This document shows positions 25,186 through 34,924 of a DNA stretch of 64,000 nt, in pieces. This DNA comes from Hyphomicrobiales bacterium (GTDB lineage Bacteria; Pseudomonadota; Alphaproteobacteria; Rhizobiales; Rhizobiaceae). The translations under genes and the position numbers were made by a program. The stretch's first letter is position 1. Each line of letters starts with the position of its first letter. The notes beneath the pieces were generated by a model. The model was not told the DNA's origin. It did not search any database and saw nothing but the letters and a program-made list of their open reading frames with translations. The stretch covers positions 328,569-392,568 of the forward strand of contig UBMI01000007.1 in assembly GCA_900466475.1 (NCBI GenBank), in the 5' to 3' direction.

Positions 25186-28100
25186 TCAGGCGTCTCTCGG
25201 TCCGTACCCGCCGCCTGTTGGCGTCACGACAGTAAAGGCTTCACCCGCTTCCAACACCGTGTGGGCAGCACCGATCAGTTCATCAATCGTCCCGTCGTTT
25301 CGGCGAACGCAGTTGCGGCCGGTCTGTCCATCTTCGCCGCCTTTCAGCCCGAACGGTGCCACGCGGCGATGACCGGAGAGAACGGCGAATTCCAGCTTCT
25401 CGAGCGTGCGGATCGTCCGCTGCGTGCCGCTGCCGGCATGCCACTGACCGCGGCCACCGGAATTTGGCCGGATATGGAAGTCCTCGAGCACAACGGGGAA
25501 ACGGCTCTCCAGGATTTCCGGATCGGTGAGGCGCGAATTGGTCATATGCGTGTGCACGGCATCCGCACCGTTGAAGCCCGGGCCTGCCGGCGCGCCGGAG
25601 CAGATGGTTTCGTAATATTGGTACTTGTCGTTGCCGAAGGTCAGGTTGTTCATCGTGCCCTGGGCCGCGGCCATGGCGCCGACGGCACCGATCAGGCAAT
25701 TGGTAACGGCCTGACTGACTTCGACATTGCCGGCAACGACGGCTGCCGGATAAACGGGCGTCAGCATTGTGCCATCGGGAATGACGATACGGATCGGCCG
25801 CAAGCAGCCGGCGTTCATCGGAATATCGGCTTCGACAAGCACCCGGAAAACATAGAGCACGGCAGCCCGCGTTACCGGCGCCGGCGCGTTGAAATTGTCG
25901 GAGCGCTGCGCTGAGGTGCCTGTAAAATCGACGGTTGCTTCGCGTTTTTCCCGATCGATGGAAATCCTGACGACGATCTTGCAGCCCTGATCCATCTCAT
26001 AAGAAAATTCGCCATCCGGCAGGTGGTCGAGCACACGGCGCACGCTTTCGGCGGCGTTGTCCTGCACATGGCCCATATAGGCATCGACCACGTCCTCGCC
26101 GAAGAGCGCGATCATCTTCTTCAGTTCCGCCACGCCCTTCTCATTGGCGGCAACCTGCGCCTTCAGGTCGTTGACGTTCTGTGCCAGCGTGCGCACTGGA
26201 TAACGCGCACCGGTAAGCAAATCCGCAAGAGCGTCTTCGCGGAATTTGCCACGATCGAGCAGCTTGAAATTGTCGATATAGACGCCTTCCTCCTCGATAT
26301 GCGTCGCGAGAGGCGACATCGAGCCCGGGGAGATACCGCCGATATCGGCATGGTGCCCGCGGCTCGCCACCCAGAAACGGATGCCTGTGCCGGCATCGTC
26401 GAAGACGGGCGTGCAGACGGTGAGATCGGGCAGATGCGTGCCGCCATTGTAGGGCGCATTGATCAGGAAGACGTCGCCCGGATGAATGACCGGATTTTCG
26501 CGGATGGCAGTGGCGACAGACGCGTCCATGGAACCGAGATGAACCGGCATATGAGGCGCATTGGCGACGAGATTGCCGTCCGCATCGAAGACCGCGCAGG
26601 AGAAGTCCAACCGTTCCTTGATGTTGACGGAATAGGCGGTGTTCTGCAGCGTGACGCCCATCTGCTCAGCAATCGACATGAAAAGATTGTTGAAGATCTC
26701 CAGCATGACGGGATCGGCCTTGGTTCCGATCGCCGTGCGCTCCGGCAGCGCCTTGATGCGGGCGAGCACGATATGATCGTGCGCCGTCAGCTTCGCCTGC
26801 CAGCCGTCTTCCACGACGATGGTCTGATTCGGCTCAATGATGATGGCCGGTCCGGTCACGGTCTGGCCGGGCTGAATGCCATCGCGCATGACGACCGCCG
26901 CGTCATGGCTTTCGCCCTGCGAATGGAACAGGGTGCGTCGGATGGGCAATGCCTCGCCCTCAGCCGCTTCGCCACGATCAACGTCGATTTCGGCGGCCGC
27001 ACCGCCGATGCATTCCACCTCGACGGCTTCCACGACCAATGGCTTGTCCTCGGCGATGAAGCCGAAGCGGCGCTTATGCAGGATCTCGAATTCCCTGCGC
27101 AGGCGCGCCGCGTCGTCATCCTGCGGGAATAATGCCTCGACGGCGAGCAGCGTATCGGTGCCGGCATAGCGGATATGTGCACGCAACACCGTCTTGATCT
27201 TGCCGGCCTCGATGCCCTGCGCCACCAGCTCCGGCAGGCACTCGCCCTGCAATTCTCTGCCAAGAGCTGTCATCGCTGCCGGTGCGGCCGCATCGAGCGG
27301 CACGCCGAGCGCCTTCTGGCGGGTGGAGCGGATATCGGCAAGGCCCATGCCATAGGCCGAGAGCAGGCCGGACATGGGATGAAGAAGTATGCTCTTCATA
27401 CCGAGCGCATCGGCCACCAGGCAGGCATGCTGGCCGCCGGCACCGCCAAAGCAATTCAAAGCGTAACGTGTCACGTCATAACCGCGCTGGACGGAAATCT
27501 TCTTGATCGCCTCGACCATATTGGCAACGGCAATGCGGATGAAACCGTCGGCTACCTCTTCCGGGCTGCGTCCGTCACCGATCTCCGCTGCAAGCGTGGC
27601 GAATTTCTGCCGCACCGTCTCGATATCGAGCGGCTGGTCCTGGTTCGGGCCGAAGATCGTCGGGAAGAAATCGGGCAGCAGCTTGCCGGCCATGACGTTG
27701 GCATCGGTCACCGCAAGCGGCCCGCCATTACGGTAGCAGGCGGGGCCTGGGAAAGCGCCTGCGGAATCAGGCCCGACGCGGAAACGGCCGCTTTCGAAAT
27801 GCAGGATAGAGCCGCCACCAGCCGCCACCGTATGGATCAGCATCATCGGTGCACGAACGCGCACACCCGCCACTTCCGTTTCGAAAGCACGCTCATATTC
27901 GCCGTCGAAATGCGCGACGTCAGTCGAGGTGCCGCCCATGTCGAAGCCGATCACGTGGCCGAAACCTGCCTGCTCGCCGGTCTTGGCAAGACCGACCACA
28001 CCGCCGGCAGGGCCGGACAGGATCGCGTCCTTGCCCTGAAACATATCGGCGGCCGTAAGCCCGCCCGAAGACATCATGAACATGACGCGGGCGCCGGTTC

Positions 28101-28812
28101 TCGCGACGTCGAGCTCATCGGAGACCTGACGCACATAGCGGCCGAGCACCGGCGAAAGATAGGCATCGACAACAGTCGTATCGCCGCGACCGACCAGTTT
28201 GATCAGCGGCGAGACTTCATGGCTGACAGAAACCTGCTCGAAGCCGATGGCGCGCGCGATGCGCGCGGCCGCTGCCTCGTGTGCGGGATATTTGTAGGCG
28301 TGCATGAAGACGATGGCGACGGCGCGGTAACCCTTGCCTCGCAGATCGCGGAGTGCTGCTTCGGTCGCGGCTTCGTCGAGTTTTGTCTCGACGGTACCGT
28401 CGGCGAGAACACGCTCTTCGAGCTCGACCACATCCTGATAGAGCGCTTCCGGCTTGACGATCTCCGTCGCAAAGATCTTCTTGCGTTCCTGATAGCCGAT
28501 GCGCAGCGCATCGCGAAAACCCTTCGTCGTCACAAGCGCTAGAGGTTCGCCCTTGCGCTCCAGAAGCGCATTGGTGGCAACGGTTGTGCCCATGCGGACC
28601 TCGCCAATCAGCCCGGCCGGGATCGGCTCATCCGCCGTCAGGCCGAGATGCAGGCGAATGCCGTGCACAGCCGCATCGCGATAGGCTTCCGAGTTTTCAG
28701 ACAGCACTTTGCGGGCATGCAGTGCACCGAACGGGTCGCGCCCGATGATATCGGTGAAGGTGCCCCCACGGTCGATCCAGAAGCCCCACCTACCAGCTGC
28801 AATGCCCGACAA
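25186..28812 (-). CDS. 5-oxoprolinase / hydantoinase HyuA-HyuB fusion
   Basis: The 1208-residue cytosolic enzyme joins a HyuA-like ATP-binding half (residues about 1-690; [20 protein letters not shown], then [12 protein letters not shown] and [16 protein letters not shown]) to a HyuB-like half (about 700-1200; [53 protein letters not shown]). This is the layout of ATP-dependent 5-oxoprolinase, which opens pyroglutamate to glutamate; hydantoin-type substrates remain possible. It faces the pip/peptide-importer operon, so it may complete peptide breakdown. It is transcribed away from the gntR-kdu operon terminus. Confidence 0.88.
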   Translation of the reverse strand: MSGIAAGRWGFWIDRGGTFTDIIGRDPFGALHARKVLSENSEAYRDAAVHGIRLHLGLTADEPIPAGLIGEVRMGTTVATNALLERKGEPLALVTTKGFRDALRIGYQERKKIFATEIVKPEALYQDVVELEERVLADGTVETKLDEAATEAALRDLRGKGYRAVAIVFMHAYKYPAHEAAAARIARAIGFEQVSVSHEVSPLIKLVGRGDTTVVDAYLSPVLGRYVRQVSDELDVARTGARVMFMMSSGGLTAADMFQGKDAILSGPAGGVVGLAKTGEQAGFGHVIGFDMGGTSTDVAHFDGEYERAFETEVAGVRVRAPMMLIHTVAAGGGSILHFESGRFRVGPDSAGAFPGPACYRNGGPLAVTDANVMAGKLLPDFFPTIFGPNQDQPLDIETVRQKFATLAAEIGDGRSPEEVADGFIRIAVANMVEAIKKISVQRGYDVTRYALNCFGGAGGQHACLVADALGMKSILLHPMSGLLSAYGMGLADIRSTRQKALGVPLDAAAPAAMTALGRELQGECLPELVAQGIEAGKIKTVLRAHIRYAGTDTLLAVEALFPQDDDAARLRREFEILHKRRFGFIAEDKPLVVEAVEVECIGGAAAEIDVDRGEAAEGEALPIRRTLFHSQGESHDAAVVMRDGIQPGQTVTGPAIIIEPNQTIVVEDGWQAKLTAHDHIVLARIKALPERTAIGTKADPVMLEIFNNLFMSIAEQMGVTLQNTAYSVNIKERLDFSCAVFDADGNLVANAPHMPVHLGSMDASVATAIRENPVIHPGDVFLINAPYNGGTHLPDLTVCTPVFDDAGTGIRFWVASRGHHADIGGISPGSMSPLATHIEEEGVYIDNFKLLDRGKFREDALADLLTGARYPVRTLAQNVNDLKAQVAANEKGVAELKKMIALFGEDVVDAYMGHVQDNAAESVRRVLDHLPDGEFSYEMDQGCKIVVRISIDREKREATVDFTGTSAQRSDNFNAPAPVTRAAVLYVFRVLVEADIPMNAGCLRPIRIVIPDGTMLTPVYPAAVVAGNVEVSQAVTNCLIGAVGAMAAAQGTMNNLTFGNDKYQYYETICSGAPAGPGFNGADAVHTHMTNSRLTDPEILESRFPVVLEDFHIRPNSGGRGQWHAGSGTQRTIRTLEKLEFAVLSGHRRVAPFGLKGGEDGQTGRNCVRRNDGTIDELIGAAHTVLEAGEAFTVVTPTGGGYGPRDA

Positions 28813-28952
28813 AATCGCCTCCGCCGTTCGTTTCCAATATCACTAAGAAATTATCGATAAATCGCCAACGTTTTACAAAGGACAAAGTCGCCACAGGTAT
28901 CGATGGAAGGACGGCGCAGCAGAAGCCGGATATTCAGGCGCATAAAATCGAA

Positions 28953-28976
28953 CGCCGCGTCCCAAGGGCCGCGGCG
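28953..28976 (-). terminator. GC-rich hairpin after the amino-acid-type importer operon
   Basis: CGCCGCG and CGCGGCG pair (7 bp) around a 10-base loop, 75 bases beyond the binding-protein stop at 29051 on the minus strand. The following sequence is only moderately T-rich (TTCGATTTTAT). Confidence 0.35.
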
Positions 28977-29050
28977 ACGAAATTGGCAGAAATTAAGGAT
29001 CGTCGAAGACCGGCGCCATGAAGGCATCGGCGCCCGGCGCCGCTATTCGA

Positions 29051-29845
29051 TCAACGCGAGGTCAGATCGTCGGGCAGTTCGGCATTGTGATACTTGCGAT
29101 AGATGTCGCGCAGCACCTTGTTGTCGAAATTGGTCTTGACCCATTGGTCGAGCCAGGTCTTGAGACCAGCTTCACCCTTTGGAATACCGATACCGAGATT
29201 GGTTTCCTTCTGCGTGAACTTCACCTGCAGCGGATGATCGGCCATCTTCTTGTTGATGCCGTTAATGACAGCCGACTGGCTGGAGAGGATATCGACCTGG
29301 CCGGAGACAACAGACGTGATCAGCGTTGCGTCATCCTCGAAGCGAACGATATCGGCGCCCTTCGCATTGGCGGTGATGTCCTGGTCGTTGGTCGTCGCGC
29401 GGGTAACGCCGATGCGCTTGCCATCGAGATCGGCATAGTTCTTGATCTCGACGCTCGGCTGAGCGGCGACGACGAGTGCCAGCGTCGCATAAGGGACGGA
29501 ATAATCGATCGCCTTCTTGCGTTCCTCGGTGATGCCAAGCGAAGAGACGACCATATCGGCCTTGCCTGTCTGGACCGAGGGAACTCGCGCAGCGTTGGTG
29601 ATTTCCACCAGTTCCAGTTCGACGCCGAGATCCTTGGCGATCAGCTTCGCGGTTTCGACGTCCGAACCGGTCGGCTTGAGGTTTTCATCGACGAAGGAAT
29701 ATTCCGGAATGCCCATCGCGACCGCGATGCGCACCTTGCCCGCCTTCTTGATATTGTCGAGCACGTCGGCATGGGCAACACTTGCCAGCGCCAGCAGGCC
29801 CGCGCCCGCCAAAAGTGCCAGTTTCGAAATCATTGTCTTCGGCAT
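29051..29845 (-). CDS. Polar-amino-acid-type ABC importer substrate-binding protein (SBP family 3)
   Basis: The 264-residue periplasmic protein has a Sec signal (MPKTMISKLALLAGAGLLAL, cleaved near AHAD) and SBP_bac_3 features: VRIAVAMGIPEYSFVDENL, SDVETAKLIAKDLGVELELV, ITEERKKAIDYSVPY, and DGKRIGVTRATTNDQD. It is the last gene of the gntR-kduI-kduD-importer unit. Its family usually binds amino acids, but its operon is for hexuronate breakdown, so an acidic sugar or its conjugate is possible. I chose the ATG at 29845; a 481-residue open frame from 30496 runs through the ATPase gene in another frame. Confidence 0.87.
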   Translation of the reverse strand: MPKTMISKLALLAGAGLLALASVAHADVLDNIKKAGKVRIAVAMGIPEYSFVDENLKPTGSDVETAKLIAKDLGVELELVEITNAARVPSVQTGKADMVVSSLGITEERKKAIDYSVPYATLALVVAAQPSVEIKNYADLDGKRIGVTRATTNDQDITANAKGADIVRFEDDATLITSVVSGQVDILSSQSAVINGINKKMADHPLQVKFTQKETNLGIGIPKGEAGLKTWLDQWVKTNFDNKVLRDIYRKYHNAELPDDLTSR

Positions 29846-29955
29846 ACTCCAAGTCTCCTCTACCTGATTGCCTCTGCCCGCTCTTTGTCGGGCCTCCTGT
29901 AAAACCCGCACCGGTTCATCCGGCGCAGGCAATTCCCTCCCGCAAGTACCGGGGT

Positions 29956-30684
29956 CTAAAGCTCTGCAGCCATGAATTCCTTGAGTTCCGGTGTCTGCGG
30001 ATTGCTCAGGATATCGGCGCCACCCGTCTCCCAGACCTTGCCGGTATGCATGTAGATGACGCGGTTGGCGGCGCGCTTGGCAAAGCCCATTTCGTGGGTG
30101 ACGACGATCATCGTCATGCCGCCGCGGGCGAGATCTTCCATCACGCGCAGCACCTCGCCCGTCAGCTTCGGGTCGAGAGCAGACGTCACCTCGTCGAACA
30201 GCATCACCTTCGGCTGCATGGCGAGCGAACGGGCGATTGCCACGCGCTGCTGCTGGCCGCCCGACAATTGCTCCGGATAGGCATCGATCTTTTCCGAGAG
30301 ACCGACCTTGGCGAGCACCTGCCTGGCGATCTCGAAGGCCTGGTCCTTGCGCATGCCCTTCACGCGGCGCAGCGCCAGCATGATGTTTTCGGCAACCGTC
30401 ATATGCGGGAAGAGGTTGTAGCTCTGGAACACCATGCCGATATCCCGGCGCAGTGTCCGGAGATCGAGCTTCGGATCTTCCACGCGGTGGCCGCACACTT
30501 CGATCGAGCCGTCCTGGATCGTCTCCAGCCGGTTGATGCAGCGAAGTGCGGTGCTTTTGCCGGAGCCGGACTGGCCGATCAGCGCCACCACTTCGCCGGC
30601 ATTGATTTCGAAGGAAACGCCCTTCAGCACTTCCAGCGCGCCGAAGCGCTTGACGACATTGGTGAGTTTAACGGCGACCGACAT
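29956..30684 (-). CDS. Polar-amino-acid-type ABC importer ATPase
   Basis: The 242-residue ATPase has Walker A GQSGSGKSTALRCI, Q-loop FQSYNLFPHMT, signature LSGGQQQRVAIAR and Walker B VMLFDEVTSALDP, typical of the GlnQ/HisP group. The ATG at 30684 begins MSVAVKLTNVVKRFG and overlaps the preceding permease end by 17 bases; longer open frame upstream is inside the permease gene. It energises uptake by the two adjacent permeases. Confidence 0.9.
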   Translation of the reverse strand: MSVAVKLTNVVKRFGALEVLKGVSFEINAGEVVALIGQSGSGKSTALRCINRLETIQDGSIEVCGHRVEDPKLDLRTLRRDIGMVFQSYNLFPHMTVAENIMLALRRVKGMRKDQAFEIARQVLAKVGLSEKIDAYPEQLSGGQQQRVAIARSLAMQPKVMLFDEVTSALDPKLTGEVLRVMEDLARGGMTMIVVTHEMGFAKRAANRVIYMHTGKVWETGGADILSNPQTPELKEFMAAEL

Positions 30685-31321
30685 TGAGCTTCCTCTCGAG
30701 AGAGCGGCTCCAGACCGACAGCGGGTAGCACACAGCGAAATAGAGAAGCGCTGCGATGCCGAACACCAGGAAGGGCTGGAACAGGGAGTTGTTGATGACC
30801 TGCGCCGCACGTGTCAGCTCCAGGAAGCCGACGACCGAGGCGAGCGAGGTATTCTTGACGAGCTGGACGAGAAAACCGACCGTCGGCGGCGTGGCGATCC
30901 TCAGCGCCTGCGGCAGGATCACCTCACGTAGCGCCTGCCAGCGCGTCAGGCCGAGACATTCGGCCGCCTCGAACTGTGTACGCGAGATCGACTCCACCGA
31001 ACCGCGCCAGATCTCGCCGAGATAGGAGCTCGAATAGATCATCATGCCGAGGCCGGCCGCCACCAGCGGCGGCACCGAGATATTGATGACCCCCAGGCCG
31101 AAATAGAGGATGAACATCTGGATGAGCAGCGGCGTGCCCTGAACGATCTGGATATAGATGAGGGCCGCCCGCCGCAGCCAGAGGAAGCGTGAAATCCGGC
31201 AGAGCATCACGAAGAAGCCGGCGATGCCGCCGAGCAGGAAGGCGAGTGCAGACAGCACCACCGTCCAGACAAGGCCATCCAGCAGATAGATGAGGTGATT
31301 GAAGGAAAATCCACCGAGCAT
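30668..31321 (-). CDS. Polar-amino-acid-type ABC importer permease 2
   Basis: The 217-residue membrane protein has about five helices and the HisM/GlnP pattern: IQIVQGTPLLIQMFILYFGL after the second helix and FEAAECLGLTRWQALREVILPQ as the coupling loop (split here as EAAECLGLTRW). It follows permease 1 after 8 bases and forms the heteromeric channel with it. Confidence 0.9.
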   Translation of the reverse strand: MLGGFSFNHLIYLLDGLVWTVVLSALAFLLGGIAGFFVMLCRISRFLWLRRAALIYIQIVQGTPLLIQMFILYFGLGVINISVPPLVAAGLGMMIYSSSYLGEIWRGSVESISRTQFEAAECLGLTRWQALREVILPQALRIATPPTVGFLVQLVKNTSLASVVGFLELTRAAQVINNSLFQPFLVFGIAALLYFAVCYPLSVWSRSLERKLNVGRR

Positions 31322-31329
31322 GGCGACCT

Positions 31330-32013
31330 CTAGAGCGACGTGCCGAGCCGGCGGCGGCGCGGAAAGGCGATGAGACCGAGGCCATAGAAGCCCGCCCGCA
31401 TCAGATAGGTAATGGCGATGTAGAGGACCGCGACGACCATATAGGTTTCCAGTGATCGGAACGTGTTCGACTGGATGTTGTTGGCGACGCCCGTCAGTTC
31501 CTCGGCGGAGATCTGCGAGGCAATCGAGGTCGATAGCATCATCAGGATGAATTGGCTGGAGAGTGCCGGATAGACGCGTTCGATCGCCGGCAGGAGAATG
31601 ATGTCGCGATAGATCTGCAGCTTCGACAGGCCGAGCGCTTCAGCCGCCTCGATCTGGCTCGGATGGATGGAATCCATGCCGGCGCGCACAATTTCGGCCG
31701 TGTAGGCGCCGACATTGATGACCATGGCGAAGACGGCAGCCGCGATGATTGGGAGGCGTATCCCGACGGAGGACAGGCCGAAGAAGATGAAGAAGATTTG
31801 CACGATGAACGGCGTGTTGCGCACGGTCTCGACATAGATACTGACGAGAGCACGCAGCGGCCCGATAGCCGAACGACGGGCTATGGCGCAGGCAACGCCG
31901 ATCACCAGACCGATGACCACCGAAAAGACGGTGATCTCGATCGTGACAAGCGCGCCCGACAGGAAGTCGCTCCAGTAGGGCAGCAAGGCCGAAAAATCGA
32001 ACTGGTACTGCAT
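31330..32013 (-). CDS. Polar-amino-acid-type ABC importer permease 1
   Basis: The 227-residue membrane protein starts MQYQFDFSALLPYW and has the family motifs VETVRNTPFIVQIFFIFFGL and IEAAEALGLSKLQIYRDIIL. Two ATG codons (32025 and 32013) compete; I prefer 32013 because AGGAGG lies just upstream and the sequence from there matches the family. An upstream in-frame extension to 32067 has no support. It lies 87 bases after kduD. Confidence 0.87.
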   Translation of the reverse strand: MQYQFDFSALLPYWSDFLSGALVTIEITVFSVVIGLVIGVACAIARRSAIGPLRALVSIYVETVRNTPFIVQIFFIFFGLSSVGIRLPIIAAAVFAMVINVGAYTAEIVRAGMDSIHPSQIEAAEALGLSKLQIYRDIILLPAIERVYPALSSQFILMMLSTSIASQISAEELTGVANNIQSNTFRSLETYMVVAVLYIAITYLMRAGFYGLGLIAFPRRRRLGTSL

Positions 32014-32100
32014 GTCCTCCTCCATTCCGGCCACGCCAACTCCACGGACGCGGCCTCGCCTTCCCACAGGACGGCGTCAGTTCTCCTCCTGGCTGTCGCC

Positions 32101-32856
32101 TCAGCGCGCCAGCCAGCCTCCATCGACGGGCAGAACCGTGCCGTGTACATAGTCGGATGCTGACGACGCCAGGAACACGGCCGTACCGCCGATATCGCCG
32201 GGCTCTCCCCAGCGGCCCGCCGGGATTCGCGCCAGGATGCTGGCATTGCGATCGGCATCCTCGCGCAGCGCCGTCGTGTTGTTGGTCACGAAATAGCCCG
32301 GAGCGATGGCGTTGACGTTGACGCCCTTGCCCGCCCATTCGCAGGCAAGCAGCCGGGTCAGACCGGCAAGTCCGCTTTTTGAGGCGGTGTAGGACGGGAT
32401 GCGGATGCCGCCCTGAAAGGAGAGCAGCGAAGCGATGTTAATGATCTTGCCGCGCCCTTTTTCGAGCATGTGGCGGGCAGCAGCCTGAGACAGAAAGAAG
32501 GCTGTCTTCAGGTTGACATTCATCACCGCATCCCAGTCTTCCTCGGTAAAATCGATCGCGTCGGCGCGGCGGATGATGCCGGCATTGTTGACGAGGATAT
32601 CGAGGGCTCCAAAGCGCTCCAGCGCTTCCGCAACGATCGGCTTGACCGGCTCGATCGTGCCGAGATCGGCTTTGATGACGTGGAATTTTGCGCCCGCCTT
32701 GGCGACCAGTGCTTCCGTCTCGTCCATAGACGAGCGGCCGACGGCGACGATCGAGGCACCCGCTTCGGCAAGCGCTACGGCAATGCCCTGCCCGATGCCG
32801 GTATTGGCACCGGTAACGACGGCCGTTTTTCCCGAGAGATCGAAAAGGGCCTGCAT
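32101..32856 (-). CDS. kduD: 2-dehydro-3-deoxy-D-gluconate 5-dehydrogenase (KduD-type SDR)
   Basis: The 251-residue short-chain dehydrogenase has the cofactor motif TGANTGIGQG, NNAGI, and the catalytic YTASK with an upstream Ser. It reduces 2,5-diketo-3-deoxygluconate to 2-keto-3-deoxygluconate using NAD(P)H, after KduI. The assignment rests on SDR pattern plus the adjacent kduI; SDRs alone are hard to specify. The start is probably the ATG at 32856, 5 bases after the kduI stop; a TTG at 32865 overlaps that stop. Confidence 0.85.
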   Translation of the reverse strand: MQALFDLSGKTAVVTGANTGIGQGIAVALAEAGASIVAVGRSSMDETEALVAKAGAKFHVIKADLGTIEPVKPIVAEALERFGALDILVNNAGIIRRADAIDFTEEDWDAVMNVNLKTAFFLSQAAARHMLEKGRGKIINIASLLSFQGGIRIPSYTASKSGLAGLTRLLACEWAGKGVNVNAIAPGYFVTNNTTALREDADRNASILARIPAGRWGEPGDIGGTAVFLASSASDYVHGTVLPVDGGWLAR

Positions 32857-32861
32857 CGCCG

Positions 32862-33698
32862 TCAACTCAGATCGCCGATTGCGATATGGTCCATATCGGT
32901 AAAGCTCTTGTTGTCGCCGGCCATCGCCCAGATGAAGCTGTAGTTCTTGGTGCCGGCGCCGGAATGGATCGACCAGGGCGGCGAGATGATCGCCTGCTCG
33001 TTGGCGACGAGCATGTGACGCGTCTGCTGCGGCTCGCCCATGAAATGGAAGACGCGCTGGTCGGCATCGAGATCGAAATAGAGATAGGCTTCCATGCGCC
33101 GGTCATGCGTGTGGCTCGGCATGGTATTCCAGATGCTACCGGTCTCGAGGCTGGTGAAGCCCATGGTCAGCTGGCAGGACTGGCAGACCTCCGGGTGGAT
33201 ATATTGATAGATCGAACGCTTGTTGGCGGTTGCCGCCTCGCCCGGCGTCAGGTGCCGCGCCTTGTCACGCGTCAAGAGCACCGTCGGATGGCTGGCATGA
33301 GCGGGCGTCGAAACCAGGTAGAATTTTGCCGGACTGCCGGCGTCGGCACTTTCGAAACTGACGTCGATGGCGCCTTTGCCGACATAGAGGCAATCGTACT
33401 TCGCCAGAGCGTAGCTGGTGCCATCGACGATCACGCGACCGGCGCCGCCGACATTCAACACGCCGAGCTCGCGCTCGGCCAGAAACGTTTCCTGGCCAAT
33501 CGCCTTCGGCGCGGTCAGCGCAAGCGCCCTATCAAGCGGCGCCGCGCCGCCGATCACCATCCGGTCATAGTGGGAATAGGTGAGCCGGATGTCGCCAGGC
33601 GCAAACACCGTCTCGACCAGGAAGTGACGTCGCAGGGTTTCCGTATCGAAACCCTTGACAGCTTCGGGATGGGAGGCGTGTCGCACGTCAATCTGCAT
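32862..33698 (-). CDS. kduI: 5-dehydro-4-deoxy-D-glucuronate isomerase
   Basis: The 278-residue cupin-type isomerase converts 5-keto-4-deoxyuronate, from unsaturated galacturonate or glucuronate, to 2,5-diketo-3-deoxygluconate. The zinc ligands of the family are visible: two His in MPSHTHD, the Glu of RRMEAYLYFD, and a His in WSIHSGAGTKNY. The N-terminal RHASHPEAVKGFDTETLRRH is typical. The ATG at 33698 overlaps the end of the gntR gene by 11 bases; the long upstream extension is antisense to nothing functional and is rejected. Confidence 0.92.
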   Translation of the reverse strand: MQIDVRHASHPEAVKGFDTETLRRHFLVETVFAPGDIRLTYSHYDRMVIGGAAPLDRALALTAPKAIGQETFLAERELGVLNVGGAGRVIVDGTSYALAKYDCLYVGKGAIDVSFESADAGSPAKFYLVSTPAHASHPTVLLTRDKARHLTPGEAATANKRSIYQYIHPEVCQSCQLTMGFTSLETGSIWNTMPSHTHDRRMEAYLYFDLDADQRVFHFMGEPQQTRHMLVANEQAIISPPWSIHSGAGTKNYSFIWAMAGDNKSFTDMDHIAIGDLS

Positions 33699-34476
33699 TG
33701 GAATTATCCTTCTCTCCTCCGGAGGCCACCATCTGCGGGGCATCCTCAATGAAATAGGCTGGGTCGAGCATCTCGGCCTGTTCGACCTCGTGCAGCAGCT
33801 TGCCGAGATGGAACTCCATGGCGACCTTTGCGCCATCCTTGTCACCCGTCCGCATGCAATCGATCACGGCTGCATGCTCCTCGATGACGCGCGTCAGGCG
33901 GCCTTGCTGCGGCAGCGTCAGCAGGCGGTAACGATCGCTGTGAACCTTGACCTGCTGGATGATTGCCCAGATGCCGGGAAAGCCGGCGATAGTGCTGATG
34001 AGCTGGTGGAAATCATTGTCGATGATATGGAAGGCTGCGACATCACCGTCACGGTGACAGGCATCGAGATCAGCGAGATTGCGTTCCAGCGCCCTTAGAC
34101 CCGCCGGCGTCATCTTCTCGACCGCGATCGAAACCGTTGTATCCTCCAGCGCCTTGCGCACGAGCATTGCCTCGTAAAGCGCCCGGCGCGGAATACGGGA
34201 AACGAACGTGCCCGACTGCGGGAAGACGTCCACCAGACCGTCATCGGCAAGACGGATGATCGCCTCGCGGATCGGCGTGCGGCTGACGCCGAACTGCGCT
34301 TCAAGCTCCTTCTCGTTCAACAGCTCCATCGGCTTGCGGCGCAACGACACGATGTCATCGAGAAGCGCATTGTAGACCAGCGTCGCCGCTCGCGGTGCAG
34401 CTGCGCGCTGATGCGAGAGCACCGTGACGCCTTGAAGGGAACGTTTCTTGCGCGTGATTCCGGTGGAGGAATTCAT
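33688..34476 (-). CDS. GntR/FadR-type (FCD) regulator of the kdu operon
   Basis: The 262-residue protein has a winged helix at about 30-95 (LNEKELEAQFGVSRTPIREAI, then LVDVFPQSGTFVSRIP) and an all-helical FCD ligand domain with metal-binding histidines (e.g. FHIIDNDFHQLI). It is first in the operon and overlaps kduI, so it probably controls kduI, kduD and the importer, most likely as a repressor released by a uronate catabolite. This is the normal role of UxuR/ExuR-like FCD proteins; the ligand is inferred. Confidence 0.87.
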   Translation of the reverse strand: MNSSTGITRKKRSLQGVTVLSHQRAAAPRAATLVYNALLDDIVSLRRKPMELLNEKELEAQFGVSRTPIREAIIRLADDGLVDVFPQSGTFVSRIPRRALYEAMLVRKALEDTTVSIAVEKMTPAGLRALERNLADLDACHRDGDVAAFHIIDNDFHQLISTIAGFPGIWAIIQQVKVHSDRYRLLTLPQQGRLTRVIEEHAAVIDCMRTGDKDGAKVAMEFHLGKLLHEVEQAEMLDPAYFIEDAPQMVASGGEKDNSNAD

Positions 34477-34924
34477 CGCCTTCCTTCACCGGCAAGATTT
34501 GAAAATTGGGTATCTATAGCCATCGATAACCGCCTCCCTTCGGCCTTATGACGGAAGTAATATATTAGTATCCAACTTCTGACAAGCGCATCCTTCGTTT
34601 TCGAAAATTGCTTCGTGGAAGGGTTGGCGCGGGATGAGGGCAGCCATCAATGCTGCCCATCTTGGATGCTCGAAAGCCACAACTCATTATGCAGCCCGAT
34701 GGTATGCCGCTGCTACGGAAACAACCATAGCGCGATTGCGTCAACCCGACATTCCGTAAGCGACGCCGTATTTAAGACAGCATTGAAAGACGGCTCTAAT
34801 GCGCCATTTTTTGACGTAACCAGAATGGCTGTTGCAGCCCTAAAGCAGGCTCAATGCAGGGGTCGGCGTGCGGTGCCGCCGGCGCCCGGGTTCAGGATGC
34901 ACCGCGACCAGAGGGAACAAAAAA
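34477..34924. promoter_or_regulatory. Divergent promoter region between gntR and the betaine-type importer
   Basis: These 448 bases carry no convincing gene. Near 34505-34520 is TTGGGTATCTATAG and near 34566-34580 is TTAGTATCCAAC, read in opposite sense as GTTGGATACTAA. Both resemble halves of the TTGGTATACCAA operator of FCD uronate regulators, but neither is a full palindrome. They could be binding sites of the adjacent GntR protein. Confidence 0.35.

Noticed and set aside
25261..28542. Long plus-strand open frames opposite the oxoprolinase gene
   Set aside because: High-GC antisense shadows; translations show no domains and the minus-strand enzyme is complete.
29846..30496. 481-residue open frame extending the amino-acid-type binding protein upstream
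   Set aside because: The extension runs out of frame through the ATPase gene; the signal peptide starts at 29845.
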